Positions 1 through 8,885 of a stretch of DNA of 64,000 nt are shown piece by piece. The translations under genes were made by a program, and so were the position numbers. Position 1 is the stretch's first letter, and every line of letters starts with the position of its first letter. The notes below the pieces were generated by a model. The model did not search any database and was not told the origin of the DNA. It was given only the letters and a program-made list of their open reading frames with translations. Source of the DNA: Acidobacteriaceae bacterium (GTDB lineage Bacteria; Acidobacteriota; Terriglobia; Bryobacterales; Bryobacteraceae); assembly GCA_019240405.1 (NCBI GenBank), contig JAFAYL010000047.1, positions 1-64,000 on the forward strand, given 5' to 3'.

Positions 1-3
1 GCA

Positions 4-1506
4 TCAAGAGCCGTCGTAGAGCGTGCTGCGCTTGCGGCTGTAGGCGAAGTAGATCACGAGGCCAATGCATAGCCAGACAAGGAACCGGATCCACGTTTCA
101 AGTGGAAGTCCTAGCATCAGAAGCAGGCAGCATGCTACGGAAATCAGCGGTGTAAAGGGCGCTCCGGGGACGCGAAACGCGCGATAGCGATGCGGCTCTT
201 TGTGACGGAGCACGATGACGCCGATCGAGACCAAAACGAAGGCAAACAGTGTCCCGATATTTGCCAGATTTGCAAAAAAGGCGACGGTGAACAGGCCGGA
301 GGGGATGGCCACGACGAACCCCGCAACCCAGGTGCTGATGTGAGGAGTTCGGAATCGCTTGTGTACTTTGGAGAACAAATCGGGCAAAAGGCGGTCGCGC
401 GACATGGCGAACCAAACTCGCGCCTGGCCGTATTGATAGACCAGAAGCGATGAGATCATGCCGAGCAGTGCGCCCACGTTCACGATCGCGCCGAGCTTAT
501 TCATGTTGAGCGATTTCAGAGCGTCAGCAACGGGAGCGTCGCCGGTGAGTGTCCGCCAGTTCGCTATTCCCGTCAGCACGAGAGCGACGGATGCATAGAG
601 AAGGGCGCAGATGAGGAGAGTTCCGAAAATGCCGATGGGCATATCGCGCTGCGGATTTCGAGTTTCTTCCGCGGCGCAAGAGATGGAGTCGAAACCGATA
701 TACGTGAAAAAGATTATGGCCCCACCAGTGAGCAGGCCGGAATAACCGTTGGGGAAGAATGGGTGCCAGTTTTGGGGCTTAATTGCGTAGGCGGCGCCAA
801 AAACGAACACCAGAATTGCGACCAACTTGATGGCCACGAGAACACCGTTTGTCTCCGCGCTTTCTCTTATGCCGCGCACCAAAATCCAACTGAGCACCAG
901 GACGACGATGAAGGCGGGAATGTTGAAAAGGCTGCCGGTCGATTGCCAGTCGACAATAGGCGGCATGGAGAGGGCCGTTGGAAGATGATGGCCTCTCAGA
1001 AAGAAATCGCAAACGTCGTTGAAATAGGCGGAGAAGCCAACGGCGACGGACATGTTTGAGACGGCATACTCGAGAATCAGGTCCCAACCGATGATCCACG
1101 CGAAGATCTCGCCTAGCGTGGTGTACGCGTACGTGTAGGCGCTGCCTGCAACAGGGATCATGGATGCGAGCTCGGCATAGCACAGGCCGGCAAACCCGCA
1201 AGCAACCGCGACTAGGATAAACGATAGTGTGACGCCTGGGCCGGCGCCGGGACGCCCGACGGTGGACGCGGCATTGTGACCGTGCAGCAGAAGATCGAGC
1301 ACGGGCGCGTTGTAAATCGACTTGATTGTGAAGGTTTGTCCGGCTGCGGCGGTGCCGGTGACGGTGAAAATGCCGGATCCGATGACGGCGCCGATGCCGA
1401 ACGCGATGAGACTAACTGGCCCGAGCGAACGCCTGAGCCGCTTGTCCTCTTGCTTGGTCTCTTCGCAAAGCTCATCAATACTTTTGGTCTTGAGCAGTTG
1501 GCTCAT
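4..1506 (-). CDS. APC-superfamily amino acid permease
   Basis: Inner-membrane amino acid transporter of the APC superfamily, closest in look to the cationic amino acid transporter (CAT/YfnA) branch. The 500-residue length is normal for that branch. The first membrane helix carries the glycine-rich break FGIGAVIGSGIF (about residues 36-47) that lines the substrate site in this family. About a dozen hydrophobic segments follow, and an Ala/Gly-rich extracellular insert lies between helices 1 and 2. The stop codon sits at bases 4-6, so the gene is complete. It is divergent from the TonB-dependent receptor, with about 175 bases between them. The substrate cannot be read from sequence. Confidence 0.9.
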   Translation of the reverse strand: MSQLLKTKSIDELCEETKQEDKRLRRSLGPVSLIAFGIGAVIGSGIFTVTGTAAAGQTFTIKSIYNAPVLDLLLHGHNAASTVGRPGAGPGVTLSFILVAVACGFAGLCYAELASMIPVAGSAYTYAYTTLGEIFAWIIGWDLILEYAVSNMSVAVGFSAYFNDVCDFFLRGHHLPTALSMPPIVDWQSTGSLFNIPAFIVVLVLSWILVRGIRESAETNGVLVAIKLVAILVFVFGAAYAIKPQNWHPFFPNGYSGLLTGGAIIFFTYIGFDSISCAAEETRNPQRDMPIGIFGTLLICALLYASVALVLTGIANWRTLTGDAPVADALKSLNMNKLGAIVNVGALLGMISSLLVYQYGQARVWFAMSRDRLLPDLFSKVHKRFRTPHISTWVAGFVVAIPSGLFTVAFFANLANIGTLFAFVLVSIGVIVLRHKEPHRYRAFRVPGAPFTPLISVACCLLLMLGLPLETWIRFLVWLCIGLVIYFAYSRKRSTLYDGS

Positions 1507-1639
1507 GGATCTCCGAGCGCGCCTCGATTCAGTATTATTCCGAGCACGAGTTTCGAGCCTCTATGTTACATCTCGAACGAATTTCTTTTTTAGATTGTGC
1601 AACGAAGTAACCTAATCTAAAATCTTACTGTCTAAATTG

Positions 1640-1662
1640 CCGGGCTTGGTTAGTCGGCCCGG
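1640..1662 (+). promoter_or_regulatory. Leader hairpin before the TonB-dependent receptor
   Basis: A 6-bp perfect stem (CCGGGC at 1640-1645 with GCCCGG at 1657-1662, 11-nt loop) sits just ahead of the ribosome-binding site AGAGG (about 1671-1675) and the ATG at 1683. It could affect messenger stability or translation. It is a structural observation only. Confidence 0.25.
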
Positions 1663-1682
1663 AGCTAAAAAGAGGTTAGTCC

Positions 1683-4600
1683 ATGAAAAAAATCTGTAAA
1701 ATGCTGGCTCACCGGCTAGCAGTGGTTTTGGGCGTGCTCACGCTTTTGATCGTCGTTGCGGCGCCGGCGGGAGCGCAGTTCAATGCGAGTCTGCAAGGCA
1801 CTATCACAGACGCGACGGGGGGCGTTATTCCCGGGGCACACGTAAAGCTTCTGAACAATGGCACACAAGCTACGCAAGAAGCGACTGCCAACGATCAGGG
1901 GTTTTATCGATTTAATCAGCTTCCAGCGGGCATGTACACGCTGACCGTTGATGCAACCGGCTTTGCGACGTCGAGTGTCACGGATGTGCAGGTGGTTGCG
2001 GATTTAGCGCAGACAAAGGACGTTACGTTGCAGGCGGGGAATATCCAAACTACCACGACCGTGACTGCCTCCGCCGTGCCCACGCTTCAAACAGCAGACG
2101 CGAGTGTCAGCGGAACGATCACGAGCCAGGCTATCGAGACATTGCCGACTTTCGGCCGCGATCCCTATGAGTTGGTGCGGACGATGCCGGGGATTGACGG
2201 AACAGGCGCAAGGAGCGGGAACGGACAAGCCGCCACGCTCGGCAACACTACTGGCCCGGGCGGTTCCAGCGTTTCGATTTTCCAAACAGAGAACCAATTG
2301 CAAGTGAGCTCAAGCGGTCAACGCGTGGAGCAGAACGTATTTCTGTTGGATGGCGTTTCAGTGAACAGTTTGGGATGGGGTGGCGCGGCGGTGGTGACGC
2401 CCAATTCGGAGTCGGTGCAGGATATTACGGTGATCACGAGCGATTATTTAGCCGAGGATGGCCGTGGGAGTGGCGCGCACATCAAGATAACGTCAAAAAG
2501 CGGTACGGATCAATTCCATGGGAGCGCCTTATTTTTGTATCAGGATCCTAACTTGAACGCATTCAACAAGTGGGGTGGCCCGGATAACGCGCCTCCGGTA
2601 CGAGTTCAAAATGCCTTTAGACAGTACGCTGGGAGTGTTGGCGGACCCATCAAAAAAGATAAATTGTTTTTCTTCGCGTCATACGAAGGTCTGCGCAATA
2701 AGAGCATTTCTTACGGACAAGAGTGGGTGATAACGCCTCAGACCCTGAAATTGATAGCTGCGCAGAACAACACAATGGGCAAGATCTTCAGCTCCGTGAA
2801 CAATATGCCGCGCATTGTAGCGGTGCTGGGAGGCCCGAGCACCACTTGCGCAGCGGTTTTCGGCAGCACTGCTTCGACGTTGTGTCGCGATGTGCCAGGT
2901 GGATTGGACGTTGGATCACCAGGCCCTGGTGTCGCCGGGACACCTTACTATCCGATACCAGCGCTAGGGCCCACGCCTGCGAAAAATTTGCCCTTGGCTA
3001 TCGGCGGCGGGTTTGATGGTGTTCCAGATCTGGAGTTTGTGCAATACTACCTTCCCTCAACCCAAAAAGGAAACCAGATCAATGGGCGTATCGATTACAA
3101 TCTCACTTCGAATGACCTGATTTTTGCGTCCGGATATTTTACTCACCTGAATTCGGTGTCTGCGGATGCCGCCTCCGCAGGAGCACCCGATACCGACGTG
3201 ACGTTTAAACCCGTAAACACGGCCATCACTGCCGGATATATCAAGACGATTAACGCGAGCACTATAAATGAACTGCGCGCGAATTTTACTCGATTCTTCG
3301 ACAATGGCGTGAGCGACAATCCAAATATCAACTGGGGCATTCCTTACATCAAGATGGAGTCTTACCCCTTCGGAGCTATTTACGTTGCAGGTGCTCCCCA
3401 AAGTCCCGACACACCCTCCGTTCTCGCCCAAAATACATACGAAGTGCGCGACACGTTGATCAAAGTTTGGGGCAATCATACGGTTCGCTTCGGGGGCAAT
3501 TATCGCAAGGAGCAGGACAATAACAACCTGTTTGGCTCGGTTCGGCCTATCTACTCTTTCTCGGGGCTTTGGAATTTAGCCAATGCCGCGCCGATTTTTG
3601 AGGGCATCTCCGCCAATGTGAATACGGGTGGACCGGGAAACGCGGCGCGCTATTACAGAGATTCAGACGATGCTCTGTTCGTACAGGATGACTGGCACGC
3701 CTCACCCAGCCTAACGCTGAATCTTGGATTGCGATGGGAGTACTTCGCGCCTGTCACCGAAAAGCAGGGAAATCTTGCGAACGTGTTCCTGTACGCTACC
3801 GGACCAGCGGCGCTCGCCAATTCCGCCGTGCGACACGTAGGCCAGCTATGGAATGACAACTGGAAGGACTTCATGCCCAAGATTGGGTTCGCATTTGCCC
3901 CGCTCGCTGCGCATGAGAGATTTGTGGTTCGGGGTGGGTTCGGCATTTCTTACAACCGTCAAAATATCAACATCTATGCCAACGGCGCGGAGGATATACC
4001 TAACAATTTCAATTTCAATCTTTGCTGCGGCACTGCTCCGAAGCCGTTCAGTTTCTCAACACCTTTCGCAGGCGGCAACATTCAGTTCTACACGGGCAGC
4101 AATAATTCACCTAACAGCTATCCGGCGAATTCACGTTTGGCTGTTGGCGTGAATCCGATAACCGGCACACCCAATGCGATGGGAGCCGGCACGCCACCGG
4201 CTGTCGAGGTTTACGGAGCTTGGCCCAATACCCCAGATGCGTATACGTACCTGTATTCATTCGAGACCCAGACCCAAGTTGCAAAGGATATCGCGTTTAT
4301 TCTGGGTTATCAGGGAGCAGTCAGTCATCACCTGATTCGGTTGGTGAATCAGAACTTCCTCTACTCAAACGCTGCGGGCACGGTCGCTAGCCCCTTCTTT
4401 GCAGCCTACATCCCGACTCCCGATGTCAATGCGTCTTACAATGCGATGTACGCCCGAATGTCTAAGACCTTCTCGATGGGATTTTCCGTGGATGCGACAT
4501 ACACGTGGAGTCACAGCATCGACATGCTGTCAGCTGAGGGACCGGGCGCGGTGACGAACCAAACGGATCCCGTGCACGCCCAGACTGACGAATACGGGGC

Positions 4601-5216
4601 ATCGGACTATGATTCGCGGCATCGATTTGTGGCGAGCGGTCTGTGGACGGTTCCGATCTTCCCGCACGATAAGGGATTCCTACACAGCGTATTCGGCGGG
4701 TGGCAACTGGGTGCAATCGTGACCGCATATTCCGGGTTTCCATGGACTCCCGTCACGGGCAGCCAGTCATCGGTCGCGGCCGTACCAGGAGCCGCTACGA
4801 TCGCGCCCACGCGCCCGGTCCAATACTTCAACAACGCGAATCCCAATACAAACTCAAACACGTGTTTTCAGAACGGCTGTGAGTTTGGTGGGACTAATCA
4901 AACTGTACCGATCGTAGGTACTAATTACTTCAACATCTCCCATCCGGGGCCGCCCGGAATCGGTCGTAATTCGTTTCGTGGGCCAGGGTTCTTCTCAACG
5001 GACGCAACACTTTCGAAGCGCTTCGCCCTTCCGTTCATAAACGAGGCTGCGGGAATCGAAGTTCGAGGAATGGCGTTCAACGTATTTAATCAGTTAAATC
5101 TGATTCCATTCCCATTCGGCGATAACGACACGAAAGTCGAGAATCCGAACTTCGGCCGGCCCACCGGGGCGCTAGCAGGGCGATCGATTGAATTACAAGC
5201 CAGGTTCACCTTCTAG
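1683..5216 (+). CDS. Oar-like TonB-dependent receptor with carboxypeptidase-regulatory domain
   Basis: Outer-membrane beta-barrel receptor of the large acidobacterial Oar/TonB-dependent type. Residues 1-32 form a signal peptide ending in AGAQ. Residues 33-120 are a carboxypeptidase-regulatory-like Ig domain (GTITDATGGVIPGAHVKL; GFYRFNQLPAGMYTLTV). A plug region follows, with the phrase VFLLDGVSVN, then a long barrel rich in aromatic beta strands (for example LNLGLRWEYFAPVTEKQGN) ending in a C-terminal Phe (ARFTF), the usual barrel terminus. The length of 1,177 residues fits this family. Such receptors import large or scarce substrates, often glycans, but the ligand is unknown. No TonB/ExbBD or SusD-like partner is adjacent. 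Confidence 0.92.
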   Translation: MKKICKMLAHRLAVVLGVLTLLIVVAAPAGAQFNASLQGTITDATGGVIPGAHVKLLNNGTQATQEATANDQGFYRFNQLPAGMYTLTVDATGFATSSVTDVQVVADLAQTKDVTLQAGNIQTTTTVTASAVPTLQTADASVSGTITSQAIETLPTFGRDPYELVRTMPGIDGTGARSGNGQAATLGNTTGPGGSSVSIFQTENQLQVSSSGQRVEQNVFLLDGVSVNSLGWGGAAVVTPNSESVQDITVITSDYLAEDGRGSGAHIKITSKSGTDQFHGSALFLYQDPNLNAFNKWGGPDNAPPVRVQNAFRQYAGSVGGPIKKDKLFFFASYEGLRNKSISYGQEWVITPQTLKLIAAQNNTMGKIFSSVNNMPRIVAVLGGPSTTCAAVFGSTASTLCRDVPGGLDVGSPGPGVAGTPYYPIPALGPTPAKNLPLAIGGGFDGVPDLEFVQYYLPSTQKGNQINGRIDYNLTSNDLIFASGYFTHLNSVSADAASAGAPDTDVTFKPVNTAITAGYIKTINASTINELRANFTRFFDNGVSDNPNINWGIPYIKMESYPFGAIYVAGAPQSPDTPSVLAQNTYEVRDTLIKVWGNHTVRFGGNYRKEQDNNNLFGSVRPIYSFSGLWNLANAAPIFEGISANVNTGGPGNAARYYRDSDDALFVQDDWHASPSLTLNLGLRWEYFAPVTEKQGNLANVFLYATGPAALANSAVRHVGQLWNDNWKDFMPKIGFAFAPLAAHERFVVRGGFGISYNRQNINIYANGAEDIPNNFNFNLCCGTAPKPFSFSTPFAGGNIQFYTGSNNSPNSYPANSRLAVGVNPITGTPNAMGAGTPPAVEVYGAWPNTPDAYTYLYSFETQTQVAKDIAFILGYQGAVSHHLIRLVNQNFLYSNAAGTVASPFFAAYIPTPDVNASYNAMYARMSKTFSMGFSVDATYTWSHSIDMLSAEGPGAVTNQTDPVHAQTDEYGASDYDSRHRFVASGLWTVPIFPHDKGFLHSVFGGWQLGAIVTAYSGFPWTPVTGSQSSVAAVPGAATIAPTRPVQYFNNANPNTNSNTCFQNGCEFGGTNQTVPIVGTNYFNISHPGPPGIGRNSFRGPGFFSTDATLSKRFALPFINEAAGIEVRGMAFNVFNQLNLIPFPFGDNDTKVENPNFGRPTGALAGRSIELQARFTF

Positions 5217-5235
5217 CACTGTTAGGGCGTGATGC

Positions 5236-5257
5236 GGGCGAGGCGTGTGCCTCGCCC
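5236..5257. repeat. Perfect GC-rich hairpin downstream of the receptor gene
   Basis: A 9-bp perfect inverted repeat (GGGCGAGGC / GCCTCGCCC) around the loop GTGT begins 19 bases after the receptor stop codon. No T-run follows on either strand, so it is not a classical intrinsic terminator. It may protect the 3' end of the message or be a dispersed palindrome. Confidence 0.45.
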
Positions 5258-5327
5258 CTGCGTCCATGCAGAGCAACTCGAGAAGATTGGCGGGACAACG
5301 AACTGGCTGTGTGCGTGACAATAGGCT

Positions 5328-5630
5328 TTGCATGATTGGCATTTCCATTTCGAGTGGGATGAAGTAAAAGCTGCTAGGAACGAGCGTAAGCACGGTGTGG
5401 CGTTCGATCTCGCACGTAGCATTTTCAACGATCCTCGCCTGGTGACAGTCGCCGATCTGGACCATAGCGAGGGAGAAGAACGGTGGTTCTCAATCGGGCG
5501 TGCCAGCAATGGCGTGATGCTGTCAGTAGCTTACCTCTGGGAAAGAAGTAATGATGCCATAAAAATTCGGATTATCTCGGCACGTAAAGCAACCCGGGCA
5601 GAAATCAGTCAATATGAAGAGAGCCTATGA
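5328..5630 (+). CDS. brnT: BrnT-family toxin
   Basis: Toxin of a type II toxin-antitoxin system. BrnT proteins are RelE-fold ribonucleases. The 100-residue product shows the family signature: FEWDEVKAARNERKHGVAF near residues 8-26, a central beta sheet, and the C-terminal phrase IRIISARKATRAEISQYEE. The start is a TTG at 5328; the ATG at 5332 is in another frame. The gene ends in an ATGA overlap with the downstream antitoxin candidate, so the two are translationally coupled, in the toxin-first order normal for brnTA. Confidence 0.82.
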   Translation: MHDWHFHFEWDEVKAARNERKHGVAFDLARSIFNDPRLVTVADLDHSEGEERWFSIGRASNGVMLSVAYLWERSNDAIKIRIISARKATRAEISQYEESL

Positions 5631-5857
5631 AACAAACTCCTGAGCACAATGAAATGCCGGCTGAGATCAATTTTTCTAAAGGGGTTCGCGGTCTTCATTA
5701 CATTGCTCCCGATGCAACGGTCTTTGTACCAGCCTCCATCGAGCGTGGAGTCTGGGAATATTTTTCCGAAAAGGCGGAGCAAAAGGGCGTAGAACTCTCG
5801 GAACTCCTGAGCGAAGTGCTGAGGCGCGATATCGAAATTAATGAAGCGCTGAGATGA
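5627..5857 (+). CDS. Ribbon-helix-helix-like antitoxin partner of BrnT
   Basis: A 76-residue protein that probably neutralises the upstream BrnT toxin and represses the operon. The C-terminal half (VFVPASIERGVWEYFSEKAE, then ELSELLSEVLRRDIE) has the strand-helix-helix layout of CopG/BrnA antitoxins. The N-terminal 30 residues would be the toxin-binding part. Its ATG overlaps the toxin stop codon by four bases. It does not carry an obvious BrnA signature, so it is named by context and fold only. Confidence 0.68.
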   Translation: MKQTPEHNEMPAEINFSKGVRGLHYIAPDATVFVPASIERGVWEYFSEKAEQKGVELSELLSEVLRRDIEINEALR

Positions 5858-5872
5858 ATGCGACCCAATTAG

Positions 5873-6073
5873 GGGAGTTGCGCCTGCGTGCGGGTTAACT
5901 CATGGGCGCAAAAGGCGATTCCGCATCTCGAGGCTGGTCTCCCGCTGGATCAGAACGGCAGGCTGTATTATTTACTCGCTCGCGCGTACCGAAAGACCGG
6001 ACAATCAGAGCTGGCGAAAGACATGATGGAGAAATACCGGCAGATTCAAAAGGCAGGCGCTGGTCAGCAGTGA
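5873..6073 (+). pseudogene. Remnant of a TPR-repeat protein (3' end only)
   Basis: The open frame encodes about 60 residues that read as the last tetratricopeptide unit of a larger protein: AIPHLEAGLPLDQNGRLYYL, LARAYRKTGQSELAKDMMEK and YRQIQKAG. An in-frame TAG lies at 5870-5872 and no TPR coding is seen upstream, where the antitoxin gene ends. The only start is a GTG at 5888. It is most likely the surviving 3' end of a gene cut by a rearrangement next to the toxin-antitoxin pair. Confidence 0.6.
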
Positions 6074-6125
6074 GCAATGCGCCGAACGAGGCGTGCTCGG
6101 TCCTGCGTGGTAGCCTCAATCAGAA

Positions 6126-7052
6126 ATGCGCTGTGGCTTTCAGTTTATCCTGCTCGCATGCTGCGTGGCTCTAGCGGGGCGCGCCCAGCAGCCGGAGTCC
6201 GGTCCGGGTCTCTCGATCAAGGTGGGCACGACGCTTGTGCTCATTCCGGTTACCGTAACGGACTCGCTGAATCGATTCGTGCTCGGCCTCAATAAGGACG
6301 ATTTTCGCGTGTATGAGGACGGGGCCGAGCAGAAGGTAAAACAGTTTGCGGGCGAGGATGCGCCTATTTCCGTGGGCTTGCTTGTGGACACAAGCGGCAG
6401 CATGGGAGAGAAGATCGAAACGTCTCGGCGAGCGGTGATGCAGTTCATGAAAACGATGAATGCACAGGACGAGGCGTTTCTTATCGATTTCAGCGATCAC
6501 GCGCAGCTAGCGCTTGGTTTCACCAATAACATTGACGAAATTCAAAGCAAGCTGACGACGCTCGAATCGGAGGGGCTGACGGCGCTGCTCGATGCGGTGT
6601 ACATGGGTTTGCGCGAGATGAAGCGCGCCAAGAATCCTCGCAAGGCGCTGCTCATTGTGTCGGATGGTGGAGACAACAATAGCCGCTTTACGCCTGAGGA
6701 GATCCGGAATCTCGTCCGGGAAGCGGACGTTCAGATCTACGCGATGGGGGTTTTTGAGCAACTCTCTTATCTGAGACTCAGCCCGGAAGAAATTTCAGGG
6801 CCGCGACTGCTTTCGCAACTCGCAGATCAAACCGGCGGGCGGGCGTTTCCGGCGGCAAACGATAACGATCTTCCAAGCATTGCGACACGCGTCGGGATTG
6901 AGCTGCGCAATCAGTATGTGCTGGCGTACTCGCCTGCGAACCAGGAGCGGGATGGGAAATACCGCAAGGTGGAAGTGAAACTGAAGCAGCCGGACGGCAT
7001 GCCGCCGCTGAAGGCGCGCTGGCGACTTGGGTATTACGCTCTGACGCAGTAA
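6126..7052 (+). CDS. VWFA-related acidobacterial domain protein (secreted)
   Basis: Exported von Willebrand factor A-domain protein of the acidobacterial VWFA-related family. Residues 1-20 are a short signal peptide. An N-terminal beta region (residues 30-75, VYEDGAEQKVKQF) is followed by the A domain with the metal-ion-dependent adhesion site DTSGS at residues 88-92, a further MIDAS-type Thr (LTALLDAVY) and the strand KALLIVSDGGDN. The C-terminus (QYVLAYSPANQERDGKYRKV) is also typical. The family is very common in Acidobacteriota but has no proven role; adhesion or protein complex assembly is inferred from the A domain. Confidence 0.88.
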   Translation: MRCGFQFILLACCVALAGRAQQPESGPGLSIKVGTTLVLIPVTVTDSLNRFVLGLNKDDFRVYEDGAEQKVKQFAGEDAPISVGLLVDTSGSMGEKIETSRRAVMQFMKTMNAQDEAFLIDFSDHAQLALGFTNNIDEIQSKLTTLESEGLTALLDAVYMGLREMKRAKNPRKALLIVSDGGDNNSRFTPEEIRNLVREADVQIYAMGVFEQLSYLRLSPEEISGPRLLSQLADQTGGRAFPAANDNDLPSIATRVGIELRNQYVLAYSPANQERDGKYRKVEVKLKQPDGMPPLKARWRLGYYALTQ

Positions 7053-7065
7053 GTAGCCCGAAGCA

Positions 7066-8139
7066 CTAGCGGTGCAGGCCCGCACCCGCTCCGATATGCG
7101 TCACACCGATTCGAGGCGCTGTCGATCCGACGCTTCCTGTTCTCACGGGAGGGATGCGCGGAACGGAAACACCGCGCGGCGTTATGATGGGCGAACGCGA
7201 AATCGGAAGGCGCGAGATGCCGGTGCTTGCCGGAGGCAGGCCGGGATAGGGCCAACGAACCGGATAACGTGAGCGGCCGGGCCGGAGATAGAGAGGCACG
7301 TAGACGAAGTAAGTTGTGAACGTGTTCCAAGCGCCGATTCCGAATGGCATGTTTGAGTACATCAGGCTGTCGTACGGCCACAATCCGCCGGAAAGTGCGT
7401 TGTAATTGGGGCCGCCGTAGTTGGGGCCTCCTAGATACAAGTCGGGATCACGAGTGAGGGGCGGAGCGCCACCGATCTGATTGGGATCAGCGGGTGCAGG
7501 ATCGGCGAGGCTTTGAGCGGCGGCTCGATTATCGGCGGAGATGAAGTCGCTGCGATCCTTCGACCAGCGGTAAAAGTCGTCGTCCGCGCCCTCGCCAAAT
7601 TTCTGCGTAACCAAGCCTAAGGTGAAGAAGAAGAGGTGGGAGGAATCGACCACGGACGGCTTATTTTCCCGGGTGACTTCGGCTTCGCCGTTATAGACCT
7701 GAAGCAGGGGCGGCTCGGAATCGAGACGATAGACGCCCTTCTGCGGGAATCGAACGCGGTTATCCTTGAACGACATGAGCACTGAGTCATCCGCGGTGGC
7801 TTCGAGAGAATCTACAATCACAGAGCCTTGTAGAAATTCGACGCGCGTGTTTTTAAGGGCGGTTGAGACCATGCGGATGGAACTGTTTTCGTCAACTCGC
7901 AGGAAGACGCCGGGCGTGAGCAGAACTTCCGCTCGACCTTGAGCAGTTCGGAGCGTCGATCCTTCCTTAATATCGGGAAACGTGCCCAATTTCTGTTGGA
8001 GGGGCTGATCATCGATGAACGCTGAGCCTTCGGAGAAGTGCAGCACTCCGGAATGGACAGAGATAACCAACTGGCCATAGGCGAAAGAAGAAAGGAGTAA
8101 AGCTAAAGCAAACGCCCAAAGCAGACGCGCGGCGCGCAT
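7066..8139 (-). CDS. FecR-domain secreted protein
   Basis: A 357-residue exported protein with a signal peptide (residues 1-22, ending AYGQ) and a FecR-like beta domain at about residues 35-160 (GSTLRTAQGRAEVLLTPGVF; LQVYNGEAEV). The C-terminal third is low complexity, rich in Gly, Pro, Tyr and Arg. Unlike the sigma-regulating FecR proteins, it has no membrane anchor or cytoplasmic tail, so it is an envelope protein that borrows the fold. It faces the VWFA gene tail to tail with 13 bases between them. The function is unknown. Confidence 0.75.
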   Translation of the reverse strand: MRAARLLWAFALALLLSSFAYGQLVISVHSGVLHFSEGSAFIDDQPLQQKLGTFPDIKEGSTLRTAQGRAEVLLTPGVFLRVDENSSIRMVSTALKNTRVEFLQGSVIVDSLEATADDSVLMSFKDNRVRFPQKGVYRLDSEPPLLQVYNGEAEVTRENKPSVVDSSHLFFFTLGLVTQKFGEGADDDFYRWSKDRSDFISADNRAAAQSLADPAPADPNQIGGAPPLTRDPDLYLGGPNYGGPNYNALSGGLWPYDSLMYSNMPFGIGAWNTFTTYFVYVPLYLRPGRSRYPVRWPYPGLPPASTGISRLPISRSPIITPRGVSVPRIPPVRTGSVGSTAPRIGVTHIGAGAGLHR

Positions 8140-8191
8140 AAAAGGGTCCCTGTCAAGAGGATGGACCTAGTTTGCAGATTTGTCAATCGTT

Positions 8192-8836
8192 TCATTTGGC
8201 CGTCCGAATCGCGATGAGGGATTTTGCCAGCCCGAGTGTTTTTTCTGAGATCACCGCCGCCCCAGGAAATAACGCCTGTAATTCGCTCTTATCGAGCAGG
8301 CGCATTTGGTTTAAATAGTGGTCGAGATAAAACGCGCGTTGGGCGGGAGAGGGTTTTACAATTAACTGCCACAACGTAAACCGCTCGATAATCAGCCGTT
8401 GCCAAGCCATTGGAAGGTAATGGATGAATGGCAGCATCACGTGTTGTTCCACCGGAAACTTTCGATTCGGGGTCTGGATCCAATATGACTGGCCAACTCT
8501 GGCTACTTCGTTTGCAAACTGTTCTTGGGCATCGCGCAAACCCACGTGTTCAATTACCGAGTTGCTGAATACGATGTCAAATGCATTGTCTTTGAAAGGC
8601 AACATACATCCATCGCCGGCCACGCAATCGACGGACTTGACGCTTGATTCTAGAGCGCTTGGGAAATTTAGGATCGTCAAACGAGGCCGTGTCTCTGCGA
8701 ATTGCCAGATTGAGGAAGAGCCTCCCACGTCAAGAATGCGAGTGCTGTTTGTAATTGGGAAGGTGCGTTCAAAGAGCCGCATCCTTTCAGAGCGAAAATG
8801 CCTGAAAACTGTCGTAAGCAGCCCGGAGCGAGTCAT
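8192..8836 (-). CDS. Class I SAM-dependent methyltransferase
   Basis: A 214-residue methyltransferase of the Methyltransf_11 type. The glycine motif for S-adenosylmethionine is RILDVGGSSSIW (about residues 33-44). Motif post-I holds VDCVAGDGCMLPFKDNAFD, and the motif IV region is IVFSNSVIEHVG. The first 30 residues are basic. The substrate is unknown; similar short enzymes often sit in glycan or lipid pathways, but no such genes are adjacent. It lies 49 bases downstream of the NRAMP-like gene on the same strand, so the two may be co-transcribed. Confidence 0.8.
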   Translation of the reverse strand: MTRSGLLTTVFRHFRSERMRLFERTFPITNSTRILDVGGSSSIWQFAETRPRLTILNFPSALESSVKSVDCVAGDGCMLPFKDNAFDIVFSNSVIEHVGLRDAQEQFANEVARVGQSYWIQTPNRKFPVEQHVMLPFIHYLPMAWQRLIIERFTLWQLIVKPSPAQRAFYLDHYLNQMRLLDKSELQALFPGAAVISEKTLGLAKSLIAIRTAK

Positions 8837-8885
8837 TCAGGTCGATGCGTTTTCGTGCGGGATCTGCGCACTTACATGCATCAAT

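Noticed and set aside
5236-5257. An intrinsic terminator after the receptor
   Set aside because: The stem is strong but no T-run follows on either strand, so it was listed only as a hairpin.
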